From Bifidobacterium sp. ESL0800 (GTDB taxonomy: Bacteria > Actinomycetota > Actinomycetes > Actinomycetales > Bifidobacteriaceae): DNA of 64,000 bases. Under the pieces are notes generated by a model, which saw only the letters and a program-made list of their open reading frames with translations, made no database searches and had not been told where the DNA came from. How positions within the stretch are numbered: the first letter of the stretch is position 1; every line of letters begins with the position of its first letter. Positions 57,404-64,000 of the stretch are shown piece after piece. The stretch is taken from positions 2,186,647 through 2,250,646 of the forward strand of contig NZ_CP113913.1 of assembly GCF_029395355.1 (NCBI RefSeq), read 5' to 3'. The translations under genes and the position numbers were made by a program.

Positions 57404-58819
57404 GTGAAAGAAAAATATAAGCTCCTTTCAAAGAATTTGGGTTTCTTTGCGTTAAGTGGTTTCATACCGAAAGCTCTATCCTTTTTTTTGGTGCCACTTT
57501 ACACGAATATTCTTTCTACTGCTGATTATGGCATATCTGATCTTATTACAACAACGGTAATGTTTCTTATACCAATTGCAACATTAGACATACAAGATGC
57601 TGCAATGAGATATGCTTTAGACAAAAAATATGACAACAAAGAAGTATTCAATGTTGCGCTACAAATATTTATCATTGGAACTGTCGTTGTTGCATTTGGT
57701 TCCTTCTGTGTATCCTTATTCAACATTCCAGGGTTAAAAAATGAATACCTGTTTTTCTTGACGTTGACTTTTTTCTCGCAAGCTGGCTTTAGCACCTTCT
57801 CTTTATATTGTCGAGGAATTGATTGCGTCAAACAAGTAGCAGTTGCGAGCATTATTAATTCAGTAGCTACACTTACATTTAATATTCTATTTTTACTCGT
57901 GTTTAAATGGGGTTTAAATGGTTATCTTTTAGCAAATTCAATTGGTCCTCTAATAGGGCTGATATATCTTTTTGGGGCAGCACAACTTTTTAGATGCCTA
58001 AAACTTCATGTATCATCAAGAGTTCGTAGGGAAATGATTGGGTACAGTTTTCCTCTTATCTTCGGCGTCGTCTCTTGGTGGATAAATAGCGCGGCCGATC
58101 GTTATATTATTTCAGCGATGTATGGAGTTGCTATTAGTGGTGTATACGCTGTCGCTTATAAGATTCCGAGTATCCTATCAATGTTTGGAAATATTTTTTC
58201 CCAAGCATGGTCAATTTCGGCCGTTAACGAATATGATTTGCATGATAATGACGGTTTTTTTGGTAAAACTTATACCCTAATGAATTTTGCGATCATAACG
58301 GTCAGCTCAATATTGACTATTCTGGATATTCCGCTTGCTCGTATGCTTTATGCAAAAGAGTTTTTTGAAGCTTGGCATTACGTGCCATTTATCCTATTGG
58401 CTGTAGTCTTTGACACAATGAGCCAGTTTATTGGAGGGGTTTTTACTGCTGTAAAGGATACGAAAGTAATTTCTTATACAACAATTGCTGGTGCGGCTAT
58501 TAATCTTATATTAAACTTCCTCCTTATCCCTTCTTTTGGAGCATTTGGTGCTGCTGTAGCCACTGCAGTTGGATATGGATGCGTCTATATTACTCGCCTC
58601 GTAGCCATGCGAAAATATATAAAAATGAAGTTTAGTCTGTTCCAGACAATTGTTACGAATATCCTTTTACTACTTCAAATCTGTATTGCCCAATTTGGTG
58701 TTAAATCTATTTTAGTGCAATGTATAATTCTGATTATCATTATCGCGATTCATAGGCAAGAGCTAAAGAAAATTACGGCTCTTATGAGAAGCTATCTCGA
58801 TAAAGTAAAAATGCATTAA
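57404..58819 (+). CDS. Lipid-linked repeat-unit flippase (Wzx type)
   Basis: A 471-residue protein with 12-14 spans of the MOP superfamily: LSKNLGFFALSGFIPKALSF, LVPLYTNILSTADYGISDL, then RREMIGYSFPLIFGVVSWWI and SMFGNIFSQAWSISAVNEY. It would flip undecaprenyl-linked repeat units to the outer face for the EpsG-like polymerase at 45.1 kb. It is the AT-richest gene of the locus. GTG start. Confidence 0.92.
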   Translation: MKEKYKLLSKNLGFFALSGFIPKALSFFLVPLYTNILSTADYGISDLITTTVMFLIPIATLDIQDAAMRYALDKKYDNKEVFNVALQIFIIGTVVVAFGSFCVSLFNIPGLKNEYLFFLTLTFFSQAGFSTFSLYCRGIDCVKQVAVASIINSVATLTFNILFLLVFKWGLNGYLLANSIGPLIGLIYLFGAAQLFRCLKLHVSSRVRREMIGYSFPLIFGVVSWWINSAADRYIISAMYGVAISGVYAVAYKIPSILSMFGNIFSQAWSISAVNEYDLHDNDGFFGKTYTLMNFAIITVSSILTILDIPLARMLYAKEFFEAWHYVPFILLAVVFDTMSQFIGGVFTAVKDTKVISYTTIAGAAINLILNFLLIPSFGAFGAAVATAVGYGCVYITRLVAMRKYIKMKFSLFQTIVTNILLLLQICIAQFGVKSILVQCIILIIIIAIHRQELKKITALMRSYLDKVKMH

Positions 58820-58874
58820 ATTCGACGCTCGTTGAAGATGAATAGATCTGCGATGCATAAGATTGAATAAATAA

Positions 58875-58900
58875 AAGTGTACAACTAACTGGACGTTATC
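58875..58900 (+). mobile_element. Orphan right end of an IS256-type element
   Basis: AGTGTACAACTAACTGGACG then TTATC matches the right end at 53077-53100 (AGTGCGCAACAAACCGGACG then TTATC). With the orphan left end at 54542 it brackets the wecB-GT32-wzx module. Confidence 0.7.
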
Positions 58901-58952
58901 ATGCGCTACGAGTATAGTTGAATAACTATATCTTAAAAAGGAGGCTAAAACA

Positions 58953-59507
58953 ATGAAGTATGTTTGGCAGCATGCACAGGAGCAGGCACAAAATGTATTG
59001 GACGAAAATTGGGATCAGAGTCTTCCGGTTGATATTACACGGATATGCTTGATGGAGAATGTTTTGCCTCTGACTACTTCGAATTTGCCTGGGCGGTTAT
59101 CAGGCGCAATTGTAAAAAGGGCGGATGATTCGCAGGCTCATGCATATACCAATGCTGAAGAGCCTAGAATAAGAAGGCGATTTACTCTTGCTCACGAACT
59201 TGGACATTATATAGAACAGTCAAAGTTGGCAAAAAATTCTGAATTCGGGTTCAATGACGATAAGCAGGATACTGAGTTTGCAAAAGGACGTCGCAAGGAT
59301 CAGAGAAATGATTATTTTCCTCATGAGTTCTTTGCTGATGAATTTGCGGCGGCTTTATTGATGCCAGAATCAAAAATAGAAGAATTGCGTGAGGAAAAGA
59401 AAACACCAAGTGAGATGGCACGGCTGTTCGATGTTTCTGTCGCAGCAGTAAATAGGCGTCTGACCAACATAGATCGACGCGCCAAACTGTCTTCTCATGC
59501 AGAATGA
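58953..59507 (+). CDS. ImmA/IrrE-family metallo-endopeptidase
   Basis: A 184-residue protease with the zinc motif HELGH (in FTLAHELGHYIEQ, about residues 80-88) and the family segment FADEFAAALLMP, whose Glu is the likely third ligand. Members cleave repressors in mobile elements (ImmA/ImmR) or stress regulators. No Xre-type repressor is next to it, so its target is unknown. AAGGAGG precedes the ATG. It starts a three-gene group of unusual genes. Confidence 0.9.
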   Translation: MKYVWQHAQEQAQNVLDENWDQSLPVDITRICLMENVLPLTTSNLPGRLSGAIVKRADDSQAHAYTNAEEPRIRRRFTLAHELGHYIEQSKLAKNSEFGFNDDKQDTEFAKGRRKDQRNDYFPHEFFADEFAAALLMPESKIEELREEKKTPSEMARLFDVSVAAVNRRLTNIDRRAKLSSHAE

Positions 59508-59523
59508 GGGAAGTGAGTTTCTC

Positions 59524-59925
59524 ATGGGCAAAAATGACACTGACGATTGTGATGTCGTGAATGATACTGGCCTATACCCGCAACCAGATGCAGCTCCACA
59601 AATTTCTTTGCCGTCTGTTCTTGATGAATTCGACAAAGAGGATCTTAAGGCATTGCAAAATGCTACTGAAGATCGCGAGAAATTTTTAAATTGGGGGTTA
59701 TGGGCAACTTCCATTTGCATCGGAGTTTCTATACTGGTTGTTGTAGCTCTTTTCTGGTTTAAAACTTATACGCAGCTAGGTTCGGTTCTGATTGCTTTTA
59801 TCAGCGGTCTGGCTGTCGAGGTTGTCGGCATCGCAGCTGTTATGGCTAAATATCTTTTTCCGGGAAATGGTCCCCAGCGTCATAATAAGGTATCGACTAC
59901 CATTGATCAGGCTAGCAGTCTGTGA
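59524..59925 (+). CDS. Small two-transmembrane protein, function unknown
   Basis: A 133-residue product with an acidic N-terminus, a charged helix (FDKEDLKALQNATEDREKFL) and two adjacent membrane spans (about 57-80 and 84-108, ending AAVMAKYLF). The shape recalls small two-TM accessory modules found beside immune or stress effectors in bacteria, but I cannot assign a family. It begins 16 bp after the ImmA-type gene and is likely co-translated with it. Confidence 0.72.
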   Translation: MGKNDTDDCDVVNDTGLYPQPDAAPQISLPSVLDEFDKEDLKALQNATEDREKFLNWGLWATSICIGVSILVVVALFWFKTYTQLGSVLIAFISGLAVEVVGIAAVMAKYLFPGNGPQRHNKVSTTIDQASSL

Positions 59926-59966
59926 ATCTTTATTACTTTTAATCGTAGTTCGTTACACTAAGCTCT

Positions 59967-62117
59967 ATGGATAAATTTGAACAGACGACAATGGTCGCGA
60001 ATTTCGACTCTATGGAGCAGCTGAAGCAGTGGATACGGATTGCCGATTCGTTGAAGATACCTGCCAACGGGGTATTGGGCGGCGAGGCGGGCAAGATATC
60101 CGATTCTGAAGCGTCGAAACAAGCTCAACTCGCTAACGGACTATGGTCACAATCGGCCGGTAAAAGCAATTGTGAGAGGTTTCTGAACAGTTATCCGCAG
60201 TTCGCCTCTTGCTTTGCCGGCATCATCCGTACGGCGTATCTGTATGCGCCTAGGATTGTCGTCACTGTTGCCGATCTTTTTGACGGAGTGTTCTTTGTTG
60301 CGCTTGGGCCGAAAGCGGTTAACGGCATACTCGGGACCTCTTATAAGGACGGCGCGAAGCTGGTGGTTTCCGGAATGGAACACACTCTTGAACAAAGTCT
60401 GGTTTCATTTATTGCCGGGCCTGAAAATCGCAAGAATACGGATAAGCAGGAAGGCGCCAGTAAAGCTGCAAAAATCCAAACCAAGGAGAAGACCTATTGT
60501 ACGTTGGATGGCAGGTTGCTTGGGCTGTCACCTGAATTTAAGGGGGCTTCGCTGGGGTGGGGAACCCATCTTAGTGCCAGATCAGTGAATCCGGATGAAT
60601 CTCAAGTGTGTGATTTAGTGCAAAAACAAAAGGTGTGTGGCGAAACGGGGATAGGCTCCGGGTCGGTTGCCCGCACATTGGTTGGTGCGCTCCTGAAGAC
60701 TCTGAGTATACAGGATTCCATTCGATCAAAACAATCCGGGATATCCATAGAGGATGCGCAAGCCCTTTACGGTGGCAAAACCCGTGCCTTGCAATGGTTC
60801 GATTTTCTGGCAATGCGCTGGCAGGAATGGCTTGATGCCGAAAAACGTGGGGAAATTATTTATCAGGAGCAAAAGAACCATCAGTTTGCAGAAAGATTCA
60901 AGAACGTGGTTCAATCCGCTCCGGTTCAAGAGGCTGCTAAAGGCTTTGTCTATGACGCGGATTCCTACGATGACGTTGGTGTGAAGATACCTGTTCTACC
61001 CAAAGATATGAAAAAACGAAAGGCCGTTACCGATTGGATTTCTGAGTGCGATTCTGATAAAAGGCGAGCGGTGACGGCGCGAATAGTGGTCGAAAACAAT
61101 ATATGCGCTCGCAGTCAGGCGCTGGAGCTTTTCAAAGATATTTACGAAAACGGTGACGGCACCAAAAACGAGAAAAATAAAGACGAAAAGCATAAGGAAC
61201 AGAAATGGTTTGAGGGTTGGTATGAATACATCTATCAGAAAGCCATGGCTGACCATATTGGCGAATGTCTGAAAGCCGATGTCCAAGAAGCGCCGCAACG
61301 TGAACTTAATAGAGCTCAAACCGTTACTGGTAATGGGAAGGCAAACAAAAGCGATGATTCAGCGACAACACAAGAGCGTGAAGAGAGCCAATTCGGAGAC
61401 GGCTTTTGCAATCTGATTTACGTCAGCAACAAAGAAGAGCGACCTCGGGAACAAAATGTTTCCTTCGTCGGCAAGACTTGGAAAAATATCAAAAAAGGCG
61501 CTTGTGTTGCATGGTGCTGGTCAAAACGTCGTTTGGGATGGAAAACGGTTCCCGAAGACATCGATACCGACGATCTTGACGGGCAAATCTATGTGGATAA
61601 CTGTTTCCTCGATCGTGTCAGGGAATTGGCTAGGAAGGCTTCTAAGAGTATGGACAATGCAGAAAAAGGCGCGAACGGCAAAAATACAGAGAACGGTGGA
61701 GAAACCCAGACGAATGGTATTCATACCCTGTTCGGACCGGTAACGGACACGCTTCGTCACATGCCACATAGCAAGTTCCAAACATTCTGTTACGAATCGC
61801 GTGGGGCGATTGAAAGGTGGCGATTGAACGGCGCCGACAGGGGGAATACCCGTGATGTCGGGTACTGTATTCTGCAAGCCGGCAGTCAGCATACGCTTTC
61901 CAGTCAGGATATTGGGTTGAAGGAGGACACGGCGCTTGCATTGGTGCTTGCTCTCGTGGCAGTGCTGATTGATCTGGTTTTGCCTGGCAACGCGTTGCCT
62001 CTGGTCTTGATGGTTTTCCTTTCGTGGATTATTTCTACGCTTCCCAGTTTTATTAATCTTCATCGGTGGAAGAAAGAAGTGCAATCCAGCGGGGAAACGG
62101 TTCTTATCGATGGGTGA
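59967..62117 (+). CDS. Large protein of no recognised family with C-terminal membrane hairpin
   Basis: A 716-residue product. It begins MDKFEQTTMVANFDSMEQLK; a first region (about 1-150) is mixed, with a hydrophobic stretch near RIVVTVADLFDGVFFVALG. The middle (about 150-640) is soluble and charged, broken by Lys/Glu/Asn-rich low-complexity linkers (near 390-410, 450-470 and 560-580). Two membrane spans close the protein (about 652-695). I see no NTPase, nuclease, protease or TIR-like motif. It sits 41 bp after the two-TM gene and ends 139 bp before the NUDIX gene. An envelope-associated role is all that can be inferred. Confidence 0.72.
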   Translation: MDKFEQTTMVANFDSMEQLKQWIRIADSLKIPANGVLGGEAGKISDSEASKQAQLANGLWSQSAGKSNCERFLNSYPQFASCFAGIIRTAYLYAPRIVVTVADLFDGVFFVALGPKAVNGILGTSYKDGAKLVVSGMEHTLEQSLVSFIAGPENRKNTDKQEGASKAAKIQTKEKTYCTLDGRLLGLSPEFKGASLGWGTHLSARSVNPDESQVCDLVQKQKVCGETGIGSGSVARTLVGALLKTLSIQDSIRSKQSGISIEDAQALYGGKTRALQWFDFLAMRWQEWLDAEKRGEIIYQEQKNHQFAERFKNVVQSAPVQEAAKGFVYDADSYDDVGVKIPVLPKDMKKRKAVTDWISECDSDKRRAVTARIVVENNICARSQALELFKDIYENGDGTKNEKNKDEKHKEQKWFEGWYEYIYQKAMADHIGECLKADVQEAPQRELNRAQTVTGNGKANKSDDSATTQEREESQFGDGFCNLIYVSNKEERPREQNVSFVGKTWKNIKKGACVAWCWSKRRLGWKTVPEDIDTDDLDGQIYVDNCFLDRVRELARKASKSMDNAEKGANGKNTENGGETQTNGIHTLFGPVTDTLRHMPHSKFQTFCYESRGAIERWRLNGADRGNTRDVGYCILQAGSQHTLSSQDIGLKEDTALALVLALVAVLIDLVLPGNALPLVLMVFLSWIISTLPSFINLHRWKKEVQSSGETVLIDG

Positions 62118-62256
62118 TTAAATATGGGATCCGTCAATTTTTACCCGCCATGTCGAAAATAGTATGGCAATGTGTATTCCGCTATTCTTGTGATAAACAT
62201 TATTATCCATGCATAGGTTGTGTGTTCAGAGGTATCTAGGATATGGAGGCTTGAAT

Positions 62257-63000
62257 ATGTCAGGAAAATCTGAGGTAAACGATGACGTATTCAGGGTTGA
62301 GGACGGCGAGGCGCCCCTCAAACTGAGTAACGAACGTCAGGTTTTCCGCGAGCAGGGCGGTGCGGATTTCACTGTGACGGCGGTGGGCGCCGTGGCCAAG
62401 CGGACCGGCGAAAAGATGACCCTCCATTTCGCTTCGGTCAAGGACGACCGGCCGGGAGCCGTGTGCGTTGCGGTAATCAAAGCTGCAGAAGGCCCTGACT
62501 TCGAGGACCGTTACCTTGTTGCACGTCACTGGCGGGCTTCGGTGGGACAGTGGGAATGGGAGTTTCCGCGCGGTATGGGCGAGCCGGGCGAGACGATCGA
62601 GGAGACCTCGGTGCGCGAACTGCACGAAGAGACCGGGATTTCCTCCGATGTCGGGCAGATTCGGTTTTTGCAGATCATCCATGCTGATGCCGGCGTATTG
62701 CGAGACAATATCGCGGTCACTGCTGTTGAGTTTTCCAGTGACGAAGAGCGTCGGGAAGCCTTGGCCAAGGTGCCGGCAGAAAGCGGTGATGTGGAAAAAG
62801 TACCGGAGGAAAGCGGTGACGGCGGGCGTTCGCCGTCGTATGCTCGGCGAACGGAAACGGATTGCCGGCCTGGAATCGATTGGGAGCTTTCGCATATGCG
62901 CTGGGTCGCCGAGTCCGATCTCAAACGCTATATCGCGCAAGGCGGCATCGTGGACGGGATTACCTTGTCGTCGTTCTTCCTGTATTTATTGCGTCGGTGA
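62257..63000 (+). CDS. NUDIX hydrolase (ADP-ribose pyrophosphatase-like)
   Basis: A 247-residue protein with a complete NUDIX box GMGEPGETIEETSVRELHEE then TGI (about 107-129), binding Mg2+ for cleavage of nucleoside diphosphate derivatives. Preceding strands (ARHWRASVGQWEWEFPRGMG) resemble ADP-sugar pyrophosphatases. A short repeat-like insert (KVPAESGDVEKVPEESGDGG) lies at about 168-190. GGAGG seven bases before ATG 62257 fixes the start. It is convergent with the EamA transporter gene. Confidence 0.9.
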   Translation: MSGKSEVNDDVFRVEDGEAPLKLSNERQVFREQGGADFTVTAVGAVAKRTGEKMTLHFASVKDDRPGAVCVAVIKAAEGPDFEDRYLVARHWRASVGQWEWEFPRGMGEPGETIEETSVRELHEETGISSDVGQIRFLQIIHADAGVLRDNIAVTAVEFSSDEERREALAKVPAESGDVEKVPEESGDGGRSPSYARRTETDCRPGIDWELSHMRWVAESDLKRYIAQGGIVDGITLSSFFLYLLRR

Positions 63001-63012
63001 ATTCGTCGTGTG

Positions 63013-63951
63013 TTATCTGTTGCCGGCACGGAGCAGCTCGTTCCAATCCGAGGCTGCGAGGATGGTGCCGACGAGGATAAGCAGGCAGAGTATTATCGTC
63101 GCGACGTTTGGTTTGGCGTCTTGCAGGACGAATCCGAAGATGATGGCCCATGCGGAGTATGAGATGTTGAGGGCCATCGCGCGCGCGGCCCCGATGACCT
63201 CGATGCTTTTGTAGTAGCACAGGTACGACGCCGTTCCTGCGAGCGCGGCGAGGAGGATGACGGCGGTGGGGAGGTGTGGTATCGCGTGTGCGGTGAATTT
63301 CCACGCTCCGAACAGGGGCAGGGCGATCAGGGCGTAGGCGATTGCCGAGGTGGTTTCCCTGATCTGCAGGGCGGTGTCGTTGCTGACGGCGTTGTCGCGC
63401 ATACCCCAGGCGCATAGCACGGCTTCGGACCCCCAGCCTACGACCGCAAGTATGGAGCCGATGAGGCCGGTTACAGGGTTCGCCAGTGTTGAATCTCCAG
63501 AGGAAAGGAAGCCGACGGCCATGACTCCGGCGAGGGCGACCAGCAGCGCGCAGATCTGCCCTTTGCTCATACGTTCTTTAAAGGTTACGTACGACAGTGC
63601 GGCTCCGAATGCGGGGTAGCACGCGGTGATGATGGCGGTGTAGCCTGCACCGATGTTGTTGATGGCGATGAGGTAGCCCGTCATGCCGATGGGGCCGCCG
63701 AGCAGGGCACCTGCCATGACCGCGAGCCCGCTGTGGGTTTTGAGGGCTTTTATCGTGGCACTCAGGCGCCCGCGTGCTCCCATATAGACGAGTAGCCATA
63801 CGGCGCAGAGCGCGTCGTGGAGGAAGGCGCCGGCTATGGCGACTGCGGACGCGCTCTGGGACGGATCGGAGAACGGGAGCATGGTGAGTGCTATGCCGAG
63901 AACGACGGTGTCGAGGCCCCAGAGCAGGCCGCTGAATACGCCGAATCTCAC
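63013..63951 (-). CDS. EamA-family (DMT superfamily) transporter
   Basis: A 312-residue membrane protein with ten spans in two EamA repeats: GGPIGMTGYLIAINNIGAGYTAIITACYPAF in the first half and GTASYLCYYKSIEVIGAARAMALNISYSAW in the second, both conserved ends of EamA helices. It probably exports small metabolites or amino acids. Its GTG start overlaps the stop of the preceding minus-strand gene (GTGA), so the pair is coupled. Confidence 0.9.
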   Translation of the reverse strand: MRFGVFSGLLWGLDTVVLGIALTMLPFSDPSQSASAVAIAGAFLHDALCAVWLLVYMGARGRLSATIKALKTHSGLAVMAGALLGGPIGMTGYLIAINNIGAGYTAIITACYPAFGAALSYVTFKERMSKGQICALLVALAGVMAVGFLSSGDSTLANPVTGLIGSILAVVGWGSEAVLCAWGMRDNAVSNDTALQIRETTSAIAYALIALPLFGAWKFTAHAIPHLPTAVILLAALAGTASYLCYYKSIEVIGAARAMALNISYSAWAIIFGFVLQDAKPNVATIILCLLILVGTILAASDWNELLRAGNR

Positions 63952-64000
63952 GAGGCGTCCTTCTCGTAGAGGGCCAGCGTGCGGTCGAGGTATGCGGCGG
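63948..64000 (-). CDS. C-terminal end of an unidentified gene cut by the window edge
   Basis: On the minus strand the last codons read AAYLDRTLALYEKDAS then TGA, which overlaps the EamA start by 4 bp. Too little is present to identify it, but tight overlap suggests a shared operon and related function with the transporter. Confidence 0.6.
   Translation of the reverse strand, partial: AAYLDRTLALYEKDAS

Overview
The window looks like a chromosomal segment of a Bifidobacterium (Actinomycetota). Support is the synteny (argS-lysA-hom-thrB; an RNase E/G gene-rplU-rpmA-obgE-proB-aminotransferase-tRNA-Trp-secE-nusG-rplK-rplA), the actinobacterial mismatch endonuclease NucS, and a GC-rich core. I cannot name the species from sequence alone.

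Layout. 0-3.3 kb: 3' part of the F1Fo ATP synthase operon (atpA end, atpG, atpD, atpC). 3.4-4.0 kb: a DinJ-YafQ type toxin-antitoxin pair whose toxin has an in-frame stop. 4-11 kb: nucS, an FKBP lipoprotein, a membrane protein/lipoprotein pair, a thioredoxin-TPR protein, a CYTH-domain protein and tRNA-Arg(CCG). 11-12.7 kb: a small conserved-looking gene, a candidate structured RNA ending in a strong terminator, and an AT-rich orphan gene. 12.7-20 kb: arginine-tRNA charging and the aspartate-family amino-acid genes (argS, lysA, hom, thrB), then an intact DinJ-YafQ pair. 20.6-25 kb: a Maf-NUDIX fusion, an AEC transporter and dapE. 25-39 kb: RNase E/G, ribosomal proteins L21/L27/L11/L1, ObgE, ProB, an aminotransferase, tRNA-Trp, SecE, NusG and an anchored HNH-type nuclease. 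39-41 kb: a 14-TM drug-efflux type transporter.

41-59 kb is an exopolysaccharide/capsule locus. It holds a priming glycosyltransferase (divergent), a DUF4012 protein, an EpsG-like polymerase, several glycosyltransferases, two membrane acyltransferases, UDP-GlcNAc 2-epimerase and a Wzx flippase. Much of it is AT-rich, and it is interrupted by one decayed IS256-family element, further IS256 ends and two IS3-family remnants, which points to modular horizontal assembly. 59-62 kb carries three genes (an ImmA/IrrE-type metalloprotease, a small two-TM protein, and a 716-residue membrane-anchored protein of no recognised family). 62-64 kb holds a NUDIX hydrolase and an EamA transporter.

The most unusual signal is a set of short intergenic arrays (about 6.2, 17.1, 24.9, 32.9, 34.5 and 36.3 kb). 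Their arm sequences differ almost completely, yet all are built from inverted repeats recurring with a period of 61-62 bp (63 for one arm). A single hairpin of the same build sits at 31.27 kb. All lie between core genes and none within the capsule locus. The shared period despite unrelated motifs suggests one repeat class with a length or helical-phase constraint, whose function is unknown.
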